Origin: an uncultured Kiritimatiellota bacterium
GTDB lineage: Bacteria > Verrucomicrobiota > Kiritimatiellia > RFP12 > DVOR01
Length of the DNA: 64,000 bases
Assembly: GCA_944391085.1 (NCBI GenBank)
Contig: CALXSE010000009.1
Span: forward strand, 1 to 64,000
Direction of reading: 5' to 3'
Made by a program: the position numbers and the translations under genes. A model generated the notes under the pieces. That model was not told the DNA's origin, did no database searches, and saw nothing but the letters and a program-made list of their open reading frames with translations. This document shows, piece after piece, positions 44,021 through 53,118 of this stretch. Numbering within the stretch: the stretch's first letter is position 1; every line of letters begins with the position of its first letter.

Positions 44021-44773
44021 ATGCGCACCAAAATCGTCGCAGGCAACTGGAAGATGAACAAGACCGCCTCCGAGGCCGGAGACCTGATCGCCGGCATCCG
44101 CGCCGCCACCAACGACGGCGACTGCGGCGTCGAGGTCGTCGTCTGCGTCCCCTTCACCGACATCCCCGCCGCCGCCGCCGCCCTCCAGGGCTCCAAGATC
44201 GGCCTCGGCGCCCAGAACATGCACTGGAAGGACGCCGGCGCCTACACCGGCGAGATCTCCGCCGCCATGCTCAAGGATCTGGGTGTGCAGTACGTCATCC
44301 TTGGCCACTCCGAGCGTCGCCAGTACTTCGCCGAGACCGACGAGACCGTGAACCTCAAGCTCAAGGCCGCGCTCGCCGCCGGCCTCACCCCCATCGTCTG
44401 CGTGGGCGAGACCCTCGAGGAGCGCGAGGAGGGCAAGATGGAGGAGGTCATCGTCCGTCAGGTCTCCGCCGACCTCGCCGGCTGCCAGGAGGACTTCGAC
44501 CGCATCGTCATCGCCTACGAGCCCGTCTGGGCCATCGGCACCGGCAAGACCGCCACCTCCACCCAGGCCCAGGAGGTCCACGCCCTCATCCGCGCCACCC
44601 TGGCCAAGATGAACCCCGCCAAGGCCGACGACGTGCGTATCCAGTACGGCGGTTCCATGAAGCCCGAGAACGCGGCCGATCTCATGGCCAAGCCCGACAT
44701 CGACGGCGGCCTCATCGGCGGCGCGGCCCTGAAGGCCGATTCTTTCGCCGCCATCGTCGCCGCAGGCAAGTGA
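44021..44773 (+). CDS. tpiA: Triosephosphate isomerase
   Basis: A 250-residue TIM-barrel enzyme that interconverts dihydroxyacetone phosphate and glyceraldehyde 3-phosphate. NWKMN carries the catalytic Lys, ILGHSERR the His, AYEPVWAIGTGKTAT the catalytic Glu and flexible loop, and YGGSMKPENA and GGLIGGAAL the phosphate site. AGAAAGGACA lies before ATG 44021. It ends the rightward run; a strong bidirectional terminator separates it from clpP. Confidence 0.97.
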   Translation: MRTKIVAGNWKMNKTASEAGDLIAGIRAATNDGDCGVEVVVCVPFTDIPAAAAALQGSKIGLGAQNMHWKDAGAYTGEISAAMLKDLGVQYVILGHSERRQYFAETDETVNLKLKAALAAGLTPIVCVGETLEEREEGKMEEVIVRQVSADLAGCQEDFDRIVIAYEPVWAIGTGKTATSTQAQEVHALIRATLAKMNPAKADDVRIQYGGSMKPENAADLMAKPDIDGGLIGGAALKADSFAAIVAAGK

Positions 44774-44786
44774 GTCCTGCCGTGAC

Positions 44787-44822
44787 AAAAAAAGCCCGCC
44801 GGTCTCCCGGCGGGCTTTTTTT
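44787..44822. terminator. Bidirectional intrinsic terminator between tpiA and clpP
   Basis: GCCCGCCGG/CCGGCGGGC form a nine-pair stem (44794-44815) flanked by AAAAAAA on the left and TTTTTTT on the right. It is a strong terminator in both directions. Confidence 0.92.
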
Positions 44823-44839
44823 GTCGCCTGGCGGGGCGC

Positions 44840-45439
44840 TCAGGCCTTCGCCACCACCATGTCCACGAGGCCGTAGGCCTTGGCCTCTTCGGCGGACATG
44901 AAGTTGTCGCGGTCGGTGTCCTTGAAGATGGTCTCGAGGGGCTGGCCGGTGTGCTTGGCGAGGATCTCGTTGAGCGTCTGCTTCATGCGCTGGATCTCCG
45001 CGGCCTGGATTTGGATGTCCGTGCATTGGCCCTCGGCGCCGCCGAGGGGCTGGTGGATCATGATGCGCGCGTTGGGCAGGGCGTAGCGCTTGCCTTTCGC
45101 GCCGGCGGCCAGGAGCACCGCGCCCATGCTGGCGGCCTGACCCACGCAGTAGGTGGCCACGTCGCAGGTGAGGAACTGCATCGTGTCGTAAATCGCCAGG
45201 CCGGCCGTCACCACGCCGCCGGGGGAGTTGATGTAGAAATTGATGTCCCGCTTCGCGTCCTGCGATTGCAGGAAGAGCAGCTGGGCGATGACCAGGTTCG
45301 CCACGTTGTCGTCGATCGGGCCGCCCAGGAAGATGATGCGATCCTGCAGGAGGCGCGAATAGATGTCGTACGAACGCTCACCCCGCGCGGTCTGCTCCAC
45401 CACGATGGGCACCAGCATGTTGTTCTTCGTTTCTTTCAT
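44840..45439 (-). CDS. clpP: ATP-dependent Clp protease proteolytic subunit
   Basis: This 199-residue serine protease forms the ClpP barrel that degrades proteins fed by ClpX or Clp[21 protein letters not shown]-type N-terminus ([11 protein letters not shown]), NFYINSPGG, the nucleophile in [13 protein letters not shown], the His in [12 protein letters not shown] and the Asp region [12 protein letters not shown] are all present. TACACT ends seven bases before ATG 45439 with no Shine-Dalgarno, so the mRNA is probably leaderless. clpX is not in the window. The terminator shared with tpiA closes the gene. Confidence 0.96.
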   Translation of the reverse strand: MKETKNNMLVPIVVEQTARGERSYDIYSRLLQDRIIFLGGPIDDNVANLVIAQLLFLQSQDAKRDINFYINSPGGVVTAGLAIYDTMQFLTCDVATYCVGQAASMGAVLLAAGAKGKRYALPNARIMIHQPLGGAEGQCTDIQIQAAEIQRMKQTLNEILAKHTGQPLETIFKDTDRDNFMSAEEAKAYGLVDMVVAKA

Positions 45440-45446
45440 GCCCGAT

Positions 45447-45452
45447 AGTGTA
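45447..45452 (-). promoter_or_regulatory. Extended -10 box TACACT next to the clpP start codon
   Basis: GATGTGGTACACT on the minus strand ends seven bases before ATG 45439. It fits the TGTGG-TAnnnT pattern of predicted leaderless starts. Confidence 0.6.
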
Positions 45453-45633
45453 CCACATCCGCTTTCCGGAAGTCTTTCCCGGGGTTTGGCTGTGGTCTTT
45501 GCCCGCGTCGCGTGCGTGGGCGTGGTATGGGCGTTCGGGGATGAGGCTGCCCGCCCCAAGGGCCTGGCCTGAGGGAGTTTCGGCGGACATGGGGCAGGGG
45601 CGGCCGATGGCTGCCTGGTGGCGGGGCCGCGCC

Positions 45634-46632
45634 TCAGTCCGGCCTGACGGCGCGGGCGAGGGCGTGGGGCATGGGCGGGGGGACGGGGGCGCAGGTGAAG
45701 CCGGTGAGGCCGGCGGCTTCCATCCAGCCTTTGAGCTCGGCGTCGGAGAAGACCCAGCCGTGTTCGGTGGTGAGGGCCATGTTGATGGCGAAGAGGGCGG
45801 AGAAGGGGGGCGTGGTGTGGTCGGGCCCGGTCATGAGGTCGAGGACGTAGAGGGCGCCGCCGGGCTTGAGGGCCTCCGCGGCGCGGCGGAGGATGTCGAG
45901 GATGGCCGCGGGGGATTCCTGGTGGAGGCAGCCGAAGAGGGTGACGGCGTCGTAGGCGGCGGGTTCCCAGCGGTCGACGTGGTAGTCCCCGGCGTGGCAA
46001 CGGACGCGGCCTGCGCAGGGGGCGGTGATTTCCTGGGCGACCTCGGCGATGGCGGGGAGGTCGACGGTGTCGCAGGTGAGGGTGGGGTCGCGCTGGGCCA
46101 TGAGGAGGGCGTAAGTGCCGGGGCCGCCGGCAAGGTCAAGGACGCGCGCGCCCTTGGGGAGGTCGAGGAGGGGGACGATGGCGCGGCCGATGCCGAGGGC
46201 GCGGCCGTGCATGGCCAGGGCGAAGCGGCGGGTGCGTTCCTTGTCCGCGCCGAGGTGGAGGGCGGGGGGCTCGACGGGGCGGCCGGTGCGGGCGAGCTGG
46301 GCCAGGCGGCCCCAGGCGGGGTAGACGTCGCGGTTGTAGGCGATGGCCCGCGTCAGGTCGTGCGGGGCGCCACGCACGAGGGTGTCGGCGGAGGCTGGGG
46401 TGAGGGCGTAGCGGCCTTCCGCCTTCGTGAGGAGGCCGACGGCGACGGCGCCGTCAAGGATGAGGCGCAGGCCGCGGGGGTCGAGGGCAAGGCGTTGGGC
46501 GAGGGCTTCAAGGGTGGGGGGCTCGGCCTCTTGAAGGGCGGTGAAGAGATCCAGCTCCAGCGCGGCGAAGAGGACGGCCGAGCCGTAGAAGGCGCTGGCG
46601 AGGTCGACGATCTGTGGGATTTGCAAAGCCAT
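45634..46632 (-). CDS. SAM-dependent O-methyltransferase-like protein
   Basis: A 332-residue class I methyltransferase resembling the plant/bacterial O-methyltransferase family 2. An N-terminal winged-helix dimerisation domain (residues 1-85) starts at [24 protein letters not shown] and includes [28 protein letters not shown]. The SAM site follows: [16 protein letters not shown], then [22 protein letters not shown] and [13 protein letters not shown]. The small-molecule substrate is unknown. AAGGAGCG precedes the ATG. It is a lone gene with about 195 noncoding bases before clpP. Confidence 0.85.
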   Translation of the reverse strand: MALQIPQIVDLASAFYGSAVLFAALELDLFTALQEAEPPTLEALAQRLALDPRGLRLILDGAVAVGLLTKAEGRYALTPASADTLVRGAPHDLTRAIAYNRDVYPAWGRLAQLARTGRPVEPPALHLGADKERTRRFALAMHGRALGIGRAIVPLLDLPKGARVLDLAGGPGTYALLMAQRDPTLTCDTVDLPAIAEVAQEITAPCAGRVRCHAGDYHVDRWEPAAYDAVTLFGCLHQESPAAILDILRRAAEALKPGGALYVLDLMTGPDHTTPPFSALFAINMALTTEHGWVFSDAELKGWMEAAGLTGFTCAPVPPPMPHALARAVRPD

Positions 46633-46735
46633 GTGGCGCTCCTTTGGCGTTATGGTAGCAAATCCCGGGCCTGCGTTCCGGGATGGGCAGGGTAGGCCGC
46701 GGTGTGGGGCGTGAGGCCGGAACGGCGCGGATGTG

Positions 46736-46741
46736 TTATCT
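46736..46741 (+). promoter_or_regulatory. Extended -10 box TTATCT for the GH84 gene
   Basis: ATGTGTTATCTTAAG lies about 40 bases before ATG 46782. The leader contains GAGAGGATCC as a ribosome binding site. Confidence 0.45.
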
Positions 46742-46781
46742 TAAGAACGTGTAACGACCCTGTCTTCAGAGAGGATCCAAG

Positions 46782-48521
46782 ATGGCCAAGATGACTGTTT
46801 CCGCATTGGTCGCGGCCTGCGCGTTCGCGCTGTTCGCAGAGCCCGTCCGCGTGTGGCCCACGCCCCAGGAGCTGACCTTCGCCGAGGGAGCCTTTGCCGT
46901 GCCCCGGGCGGTGGCGCTTGCCCCGGCCGAGGGGTTCGACGCGGATGCCCGGCGCGTCTTGGAAGAGGCCGTCGCGGTGGAGGCCGGGGCCCCGTTCACG
47001 CTGGCCTGGCGGGTGGATGGGGCGTTGCCGGCGGAAGGTTACGCGCTGGAGCTGGGCGAGCGGGGCGCGACGCTCGCGGCGGCGGACGCGCGGGGCTTTT
47101 TCTACGGCGTGTGGACGTTGCGGCAACTGCTTGCGGGGGAGGCCTTCCGCCCGGCCCGCGTGCGGGATTGGCCGGACGTGCCGTTCCGCGGCGTGGTGGA
47201 GGGGTTTTATGGCCAGCCGTGGAGCTTCGAGGCGCGGCGGCGGATGTTCGCGTTCATGGGCGCGCAGAAGATGAACACATATCTCTACGGGCCGAAGGAT
47301 GACCCGTATCACGGCTTCGGGCCGAAGTGGCGCGACCCTTACCCGGAGGCGAAGGGGAAAGAGATCGCGGCGCTGGCGCGCGCGGCGCGGGAGAACAAGG
47401 TGAACTTCGTCTGGGCCGTCCATCCGGGCCGGGACATCCAGTGGGCGGACGACAGCGACATCCGTGCCTGCCTGGCGAAGTTCGAGATGATGTACGCGCT
47501 GGGCGTGCGCGCCTTCGCCGTCTTCTTCGACGACATCAGCGGGGAGGGCGCCCGGGCGGAGAAGCAAATCGCCCTGCTCAACACGCTCAACCGCGAGTTC
47601 GTCCGCAGGAAGGGCGACGTCGCGCCGCTGATCATGTGCCCCACCGATTACGCCGCGGCGTGGGCCAAGGGAACCTACCTGGAGCGCCTGGGGGAGGGGC
47701 TTGACCCCGACATCCAGATCATGTGGACGGGCGACGCGGTCTGCGCCGACATCACGCGCGGGACGGTGGAGCACGTCACCCCGCGCATCCGGCGCAAGCC
47801 GTTCATCTGGTGGAACTGGCCCGTGTGCGATTACTGCAAGGCGCATCTGCTCATGGGGCGCTGCTACGGCAACGATCCCACCAACGGCCCGCGCTACGGC
47901 GGCTTCGTCTCCAACCCGATGGACAAGCCCGAGGCCTCGAAGGTGCCGCTTTTCGGCGTCGCGGCCTATGCGTGGAACCCGGATGACTTCGACTCCGATC
48001 TGGCGTGGCGCGACGCCATCCGCCGCCTGTTCCCCGAGGTCTCCGCCGCCGTGCAGACCCTTGCCGACCACAACTCTGCGCAGGGGCCGAAGGCGGAAGG
48101 CTTCAACCGCGAGGAATCCGTCGCCTTCGTCACGGTCGCCGGGCGCGTGACGCAGGCGCTCGACGCCGGCACGGCCCCCGCGGCGGGGGATCTGGAGGCG
48201 CTCGAGGCCGAGTTCGTCCGGATCGCCCGGGCCGGGCTCGACATCCGTGCCAAGTGCGCGAACAGGCGGTTCGTGGAGGAGGTCGAGGATTGGGCGGATC
48301 TCTTCACCCGCTTCGGCCTCACGGGCGCCACCGTCATGGAGGCCCTCGCCGGGAAGGCACCGCGGGCGCAGGCCCTCGCGGCCCTCGAGCTTTACCGCGC
48401 CGACCAGGCCGCCATTTCCGCCCGTCACGCCAAGAAGCCCTTCTGCGAGGGCGTCGTCGTGGCCTCGCGCGTCCTTGCGCCCCTGCTGCGGCGCGCGGAG
48501 GCCCATCTGCGCGGCGAGTGA
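46782..48521 (+). CDS. Secreted GH84 beta-N-acetylglucosaminidase
   Basis: A 579-residue exported glycosidase: the signal peptide ends near residue 19 (LVAACAFALFAEP). An N-terminal GH20b-like domain (residues 20-125) precedes the GH84 barrel. The barrel has RGVVEGFYGQPWS, NTYLYGPKDDPYH, FAVFFDDI with the paired catalytic aspartates, MWTGD and WWNWPVCDY. GH84 enzymes remove terminal GlcNAc by substrate-assisted catalysis, acting on mucin, hyaluronan or O-GlcNAc proteins. A helical C-terminal region ends the protein. With the GH2 enzyme at 49827 it suggests use of host or algal glycans. Confidence 0.92.
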   Translation: MAKMTVSALVAACAFALFAEPVRVWPTPQELTFAEGAFAVPRAVALAPAEGFDADARRVLEEAVAVEAGAPFTLAWRVDGALPAEGYALELGERGATLAAADARGFFYGVWTLRQLLAGEAFRPARVRDWPDVPFRGVVEGFYGQPWSFEARRRMFAFMGAQKMNTYLYGPKDDPYHGFGPKWRDPYPEAKGKEIAALARAARENKVNFVWAVHPGRDIQWADDSDIRACLAKFEMMYALGVRAFAVFFDDISGEGARAEKQIALLNTLNREFVRRKGDVAPLIMCPTDYAAAWAKGTYLERLGEGLDPDIQIMWTGDAVCADITRGTVEHVTPRIRRKPFIWWNWPVCDYCKAHLLMGRCYGNDPTNGPRYGGFVSNPMDKPEASKVPLFGVAAYAWNPDDFDSDLAWRDAIRRLFPEVSAAVQTLADHNSAQGPKAEGFNREESVAFVTVAGRVTQALDAGTAPAAGDLEALEAEFVRIARAGLDIRAKCANRRFVEEVEDWADLFTRFGLTGATVMEALAGKAPRAQALAALELYRADQAAISARHAKKPFCEGVVVASRVLAPLLRRAEAHLRGE

Positions 48522-48554
48522 GCGCCCCGCGGGGCCGCGCCGGGGGAATTGTGG

Positions 48555-48560
48555 TATAGT
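48555..48560 (+). promoter_or_regulatory. Extended -10 box TATAGT next to the maf start codon
   Basis: AATTGTGGTATAGT ends seven bases before ATG 48568. No Shine-Dalgarno lies in the gap, so the mRNA should be leaderless. Confidence 0.6.
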
Positions 48561-48567
48561 CTGGCGC

Positions 48568-49152
48568 ATGGAACGGATTCCGATAGTGTTGGCCTCGGCA
48601 AGCCCCCGGCGTCAGGCCGTGTTGCGGATGTTGGGGGTGCGTTTCTCGGTGAGCCTGCCGCAGTGCCCGGAGATGCGGCTGCGCGACGACCCGGCGGGGA
48701 CGGTGGGGGTGAACGCACGCCGTAAGGCGCTCTCCGTCGCCGCGGCGCACCCGGGCGCGGCCATCATCGCGGCGGACACGGTGGTCTCCTTCGAGGGGCG
48801 GGTGTTGGGCAAGCCGAATACCCTTGGGCAGGCGCGTGAATGGCTGCTTTCCTACGCCGGCAAGGTCCAGACGGTCTTCACCGGCGTGGCGATGCGCTTC
48901 CCCGGGGCGGAGGAGCCGTCGCTACGCATCGAGGCGACGAGCCTGCTTTTCAAGGAATACGACGTGCGGACGGTGGAGGCCTATCTGGCGCTGGTGAACC
49001 CCATCGACCGGGCGGGCGCCTATGACGTGAACGAGCGCGGCGACCTGCTCATCGCGGGGCGGGTGGGGAGCTTCACGAACGCGATGGGGCTGCCGCGCGG
49101 CGTGGTGGCCGACTGGCTGTCCGCGCATGGGTTCTTCGGGGAGGGCGAGTGA
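48568..49152 (+). CDS. maf: Maf-family nucleotide pyrophosphatase
   Basis: A 194-residue Maf/HAM1-like protein. It begins IVLASASPRRQAVLRMLG, the family signature, and contains ARRKALSVA, IIAADTVVSFEGRVLGKP, VFTGVAM and INRAGAYDV-like sequence (IDRAGAYDVNERG). Maf proteins hydrolyse dTTP, UTP or modified nucleotides and influence septum formation. ATG 48568 is fixed by the adjacent -10 box; longer in-frame extensions lie before it. The stop overlaps the GTG start of the exporter gene. Confidence 0.93.
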   Translation: MERIPIVLASASPRRQAVLRMLGVRFSVSLPQCPEMRLRDDPAGTVGVNARRKALSVAAAHPGAAIIAADTVVSFEGRVLGKPNTLGQAREWLLSYAGKVQTVFTGVAMRFPGAEEPSLRIEATSLLFKEYDVRTVEAYLALVNPIDRAGAYDVNERGDLLIAGRVGSFTNAMGLPRGVVADWLSAHGFFGEGE

Positions 49153-49790
49153 GGCGGCTGCTCGGTTACGTCGGCGTCTGCCTGCTGGTGGCGCTGGCGC
49201 CTGGGCCGGACAATTGCTTTGTGCTGGCGCAGTCGGCGGCCTTTGGCGCGTGGGCGGGGCTTTGCGTGACGGCCGGGCTGATGAGCGGGCTGTGCGTGCA
49301 TATCGCCCTGGCGGCGCTGGGGGTGGCGGCGGTGGTGGAGCGTTGGCCGCGGGCGGCGGAGGCGATCGCCTTGCTCGGGGCGTGTTATCTCTTCTACGTG
49401 GCGTGGGGGATGTGGGGCGCGGGGATGGCGTCTGCGCGGGCGGAGGCCGGGTCGCCGGCCGGGTTCTGGCTGCGCGGCGTGGCGCTGAACCTGTCGAACC
49501 CCAAGGTCATCCTCTTTTTCGTGGCCTTCCTGCCGCGCTTCCTGCCGCCGGGATGCCGCCGGCGCGCGTTGGGGCTGATGGGGCTTGGCGCGCTTTTCCT
49601 GTTGTCGGCGGCGGCGGTGATGGGGATGTGCGCGCTGGCCGGCGGGGGGCTTTCGGCCTTCTTGGGGCGGAACCCGCAGGCGGCGGCGTGGGTGGGGCGC
49701 GCCTCGGCGCTGGCCGTCGCGGCGATCGGGGCGTGGGTGTTTGTGCCGGCGGCGTGGGCGCTGGCCGGGCGGCGGGGGGCGCGGGCATAA
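49149..49790 (+). CDS. LysE/RhtB-family amino-acid exporter
   Basis: A 213-residue membrane protein with about six hydrophobic helices. LLVALAPGPDNCFVLAQSAAFGAWAGLCVTAGLMSG is the LysE/RhtB signature, and GVALNLSNPKVILFFVAFLPRFL the second conserved block. These proteins export amino acids such as threonine, homoserine lactone or lysine; the substrate is unknown here. The GTG start overlaps the maf stop (GTGA). The terminator at 49792 follows directly. Confidence 0.92.
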   Translation: MRRLLGYVGVCLLVALAPGPDNCFVLAQSAAFGAWAGLCVTAGLMSGLCVHIALAALGVAAVVERWPRAAEAIALLGACYLFYVAWGMWGAGMASARAEAGSPAGFWLRGVALNLSNPKVILFFVAFLPRFLPPGCRRRALGLMGLGALFLLSAAAVMGMCALAGGGLSAFLGRNPQAAAWVGRASALAVAAIGAWVFVPAAWALAGRRGARA

Positions 49791-49791
49791 A

Positions 49792-49817
49792 GAAGCCCCC
49801 GCGGCCGCGGGGGCTTC
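49792..49817. terminator. Palindromic hairpin between convergent genes
   Basis: GAAGCCCCCGCGG/CCGCGGGGGCTTC form a perfect 13-pair inverted repeat two bases after the exporter stop. The T-run is weak, but the stem is very stable. It likely serves both the exporter gene and the GH2 gene. Confidence 0.6.
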
Positions 49818-49826
49818 GGCGGCGCC

Positions 49827-52800
49827 TCAGGCCTCGTTTGGCATGACGATGACGCGGTCGATCTGCACGTTGGGCCCGGAGGTTTTCTGGATGCGGAGCT
49901 CGAGCTTGCCGTCGAGGAAGTCCTCCATGTCCACGGGCAGCTCCAGCCAGTAGGCGCCGTCCGGGTTGTCTTTGCCCTTGGCGTGGGGCGGGACGGTGAA
50001 GGCGCGCCCGCCGTCGAAGGTGCCTTTCGCGGTGCGGCCGTTGTTGTTTGGGTCACGGAAGCGGACGAGGAGCTTGCCGCGGACGTTGGAGCAGTCCGTC
50101 AGGGTGAGGACAAGCTCGTCGCCGACCCAGTACTGCCCGTCCCCGTCCGCCCAGGTACGCACGTTCTTGCCGGAGAGGGTGTATTGCCCGGCGACGAGTT
50201 CGGCGCGGTCGCGCTTCTTCGACCAGGGCACATCCCTGCCGCGCTGGGTGAGGAAGGCGGCGCATTCGAGGTAGACGACGGCGTCTTTGTATCGCGCGGG
50301 ACGGGGCGCGGCGTCGGCGCGGACGTCGTGGAAGAGGGCCCAGAGGGCCTTTTCCTCGATGGCGGCCTTGGGCGCGAAGGCGTCGGAGGCGACGTAGTCG
50401 AGCAGGGAGCGGCGGAGCTGCCGGGCCTCGGGGCGGTCGGCGGAGAGGTCGATGCCCGAGACGAGGAGCCTGCCGGGGCCGACGGCGGTTTCGAAGAGCA
50501 GGCCGGCGAGGGCGGGTTTGTGGAAGTCGACGATGGGCATGGCCAGGGGTTGGAAGTCCGCGCTCGCGCCGGCGATGCGGAAGGTGGCCGCGCCGTTGAC
50601 GAGGTGCTGCCACTGCCAGTCCTGCCAATCCTCGGTGGGGAAGGCGGCGAAGGCGGGGCTCTTGTCCTGCACGACCATGCCGAGGGTCGTCTGGCGCTGG
50701 CCCGGGAACCAGGTGGTGCCCCAGTAGACGGGGCGGAAGGAGGAGAAGATCGTGGCGTCGGGGGCGGCGCAGCCGTGGGCGTCGAAGAGGACGCGCCCGC
50801 CTTTGGCGAGGGCGGCCTTGGCCTCGGCGGGGTCGTCGGTCAGGAGGACGCCCTGGGGCACGTCGGCGGGGATCTCGGCGGGGTAGACCCAGAGCGGCCA
50901 GCGGTTTTTGCCGAAGACGAGCTCGATTTTGGCGGGGGCTTTGACACCGGTGAGCGGGATGGCGATCTGCCCTACCTGCCGCACGGCGCCGACGGGGACG
51001 CTCTGCCTGAAGCTGCCGCTTTGCCCAAGGGCGGGGATGGACCAGGCGAAGGGGCCTTCCAGCGGCTCGGGGCCGTAGTTGTGCACCACGAGCTTGGCGG
51101 TGAAGGTCTCATCGGCGCGCCAGACGTACTTCGGGAAACGGGCGAGGCAGGCCACCGGCGCGAAGTAATCCGCCACCGGCACGGCACGCTCGGCCCCGGG
51201 TTTCTCGTCATAGAAGGAGTCGAGCCAGCCGATGAGCGCCTCGCCCTGTCCGGAATAGTCCTGCACGCCCAGGAGCTGGAGGCCGGCGCAGGAGGGCGTG
51301 CGCAGGAAACTTTCGATTTCGTCTTTGTACATCAGGCGGTTGGTCATGAGCGAGGCGCGGGCGTAGGCCTCGTTGAAGCGCAGGACGCCGGCCCTGGCGC
51401 TGTCCTCGCGCAGGCCCTCAAGGTTCCAGGGGCGCAGGAGCCCGGTGTACTTGGGGATTTCGCGGCCGAAATCCGGGAAGACGGGCCATTGGCCGATCTC
51501 ATGGGCGATGGTGGGGAGCGCCGTGCGGCGGTAGACATCCTCGTAATCCCAGTCCGTCCCGTCGCGGCGGCGTTCGCGCACCATGCCGACGCCCGGGTAG
51601 TTGTGCGTCACGAAGAAGTCGTCTCCGGGGGAGACGCTCCGCGCGGAGGAGGCGGCGTAGAGGTGGCGCCCGTCGTAGGCCTTGCACGCCTTCATCCACT
51701 TGCCCAGCAGCTCGAAGTCCGAGCTTCCCAGTTCGTTGCCGACGCTCAGCGAGAAGAAGGAGGGCGCGTTGCCGTAGGCGTCGAGGATACGGAAGAGTTC
51801 GTTGTGGACAAAATCGTCCACTTCCTTCGGCCCCCTGCCGATGCCTTTGAGGTAGGGGTAGTCCTTGGTCATCCAGCCGTCGATCCAGACGATCTCGGGC
51901 GAGACGAGCAGCCCCAGCTCGTCCGCCGCGTCATAGGCGGCCTGGGGCACGGCCCACGTGTGGCAGCGGATCTGGTTCACGCCCTGCCCTTTGAGGATGG
52001 AGAAGATTCGCAGCCATGTGGCCTTGTCCATGGCCGGGTAACCGGTGAGCGGGAAGTGGCAGTTCTCCGTGTTGCCGCGGATGAAGAGCGGCCGGCCGTT
52101 CATGAAGACGCGGTTGCCCCGCACCTCGAAGGATCGGAAGCCGAAGCGGATGCGGTGTTCCAGCCCGTTCCACCGCAGGACGAGCGTGTAGAGCCGCGGG
52201 TCGAACTCGCTCCACGGTTTGGCCCCCGGCACGCGCAGGGTGATGGAATCGGCGCTCGCGGCCACCTGGACGGCCTGCTCGCCTTCCACCTCCGCCGTCA
52301 CGGGCTTGCCTTCGATCTGCGGCCCGGCGTCCGCCGAGACGGGATGGGTCAGCTTCGGCAGGCGCACCGTCACCTCGTCGCCGAAGGGCGCGAAGACGCG
52401 GGCCTGACGCAGCGGGTTGCGCGGGCGCAGGACGATCTGCCCGATGACGCCGTTCCAGCGCGTCTGCATCGAGTCGCCGTAGCTGTGACTTTTCTCGCCG
52501 ATGGGGTGGATGAGGGAGTTATCGATGGTCAGCGTCAGCGTGTGCGTCCCGGGCGTCAGCAGCCTCGCCGGGATCTCATAGGTGTGCGGCGCGGCCAAGG
52601 AGTCGCACTCGCCCAGCGGCGTGCCGTCCAGCGACGCCGCGCTCTTCCACATCACGCGCTCCAGGAACAGCTCGTAGTCGCCCGTCATCTCCGGCGTTGC
52701 CGTGAAGGATCTGGTGTACGTCGCGGGGCCCACGTATTGATGGCGCGGGGTGAGCGCGCCGTAGACGGCCTTTTCCGCCGCCGGGCCCAGCCCCGCGTCC

Positions 52801-52946
52801 CCGAGCGTCCCGGGCAGGGTGATGGGCGCGGCCTGGGCGCCCTCGCCCAACCGCACCTCCCATCGCCCGGCCAAATCCAGCGTCTGCGGCGCGGCCAGCG
52901 CGTTCAACGCCGCGCACCCGACGATCGCCAGTGTCATTCGTTTCAT
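49827..52946 (-). CDS. Secreted glycoside hydrolase family 2 protein
   Basis: A 1039-residue exported enzyme. The signal peptide spans residues 1-20 (MTLAIVGCAALNALA). The N-terminal jelly-roll domain of GH2 (RRxxVGPATYTRSF, ERVMWKSAASLDGTPLG) is followed by the immunoglobulin-like domain (FDPRLYTLVLRW) and the barrel: FGFRSFEVRGNRVFMNGRPLFIRG, IRCHTWAVPQAAYDAADELGLLV, SLSVGNELGSS with the acid/base Glu, and PTIAHEIGQWPVFPD with the likely nucleophile Glu. A long C-terminal beta-rich part carries accessory domains. The sugar specificity (beta-galactosidase, glucuronidase or mannosidase) cannot be fixed. AAAGGA spacing favours ATG 52946 over 52955. Confidence 0.88.
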   Translation of the reverse strand: MKRMTLAIVGCAALNALAAPQTLDLAGRWEVRLGEGAQAAPITLPGTLGDAGLGPAAEKAVYGALTPRHQYVGPATYTRSFTATPEMTGDYELFLERVMWKSAASLDGTPLGECDSLAAPHTYEIPARLLTPGTHTLTLTIDNSLIHPIGEKSHSYGDSMQTRWNGVIGQIVLRPRNPLRQARVFAPFGDEVTVRLPKLTHPVSADAGPQIEGKPVTAEVEGEQAVQVAASADSITLRVPGAKPWSEFDPRLYTLVLRWNGLEHRIRFGFRSFEVRGNRVFMNGRPLFIRGNTENCHFPLTGYPAMDKATWLRIFSILKGQGVNQIRCHTWAVPQAAYDAADELGLLVSPEIVWIDGWMTKDYPYLKGIGRGPKEVDDFVHNELFRILDAYGNAPSFFSLSVGNELGSSDFELLGKWMKACKAYDGRHLYAASSARSVSPGDDFFVTHNYPGVGMVRERRRDGTDWDYEDVYRRTALPTIAHEIGQWPVFPDFGREIPKYTGLLRPWNLEGLREDSARAGVLRFNEAYARASLMTNRLMYKDEIESFLRTPSCAGLQLLGVQDYSGQGEALIGWLDSFYDEKPGAERAVPVADYFAPVACLARFPKYVWRADETFTAKLVVHNYGPEPLEGPFAWSIPALGQSGSFRQSVPVGAVRQVGQIAIPLTGVKAPAKIELVFGKNRWPLWVYPAEIPADVPQGVLLTDDPAEAKAALAKGGRVLFDAHGCAAPDATIFSSFRPVYWGTTWFPGQRQTTLGMVVQDKSPAFAAFPTEDWQDWQWQHLVNGAATFRIAGASADFQPLAMPIVDFHKPALAGLLFETAVGPGRLLVSGIDLSADRPEARQLRRSLLDYVASDAFAPKAAIEEKALWALFHDVRADAAPRPARYKDAVVYLECAAFLTQRGRDVPWSKKRDRAELVAGQYTLSGKNVRTWADGDGQYWVGDELVLTLTDCSNVRGKLLVRFRDPNNNGRTAKGTFDGGRAFTVPPHAKGKDNPDGAYWLELPVDMEDFLDGKLELRIQKTSGPNVQIDRVIVMPNEA

Positions 52947-52978
52947 GCGCACCATCCTTTCGGCAACATTCCTTCCTC

Positions 52979-52984
52979 ACTATA
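52979..52984 (-). promoter_or_regulatory. -10 box TATAGT for the GH2 gene
   Basis: GTGCTATAGT on the minus strand, 32 bases before ATG 52946. The leader holds AAAGGA in good position for that ATG. Confidence 0.5.
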
Positions 52985-53055
52985 GCACATCCCGAGCTTC
53001 CCGTTTGCGGCCAAAGGCCGTTTGCCGCCGATGGCGCGCCGGGGGATGGGGCCTG

Positions 53056-53085
53056 TTGACAGCGTGGGGAAGGCTTTTCTATACT
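53056..53085 (+). promoter_or_regulatory. Promoter TTGACA-N18-TATACT for the FHA gene
   Basis: This is the closest match to a sigma-70 consensus in the window: TTGACA (53056-53061) and TATACT (53080-53085). The leader contains AAGGAG, ten bases before ATG 53119. Confidence 0.75.
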
Positions 53086-53118
53086 CTTGACGTACCTTGA
53101 CGAAGGAGCGCATCGATT

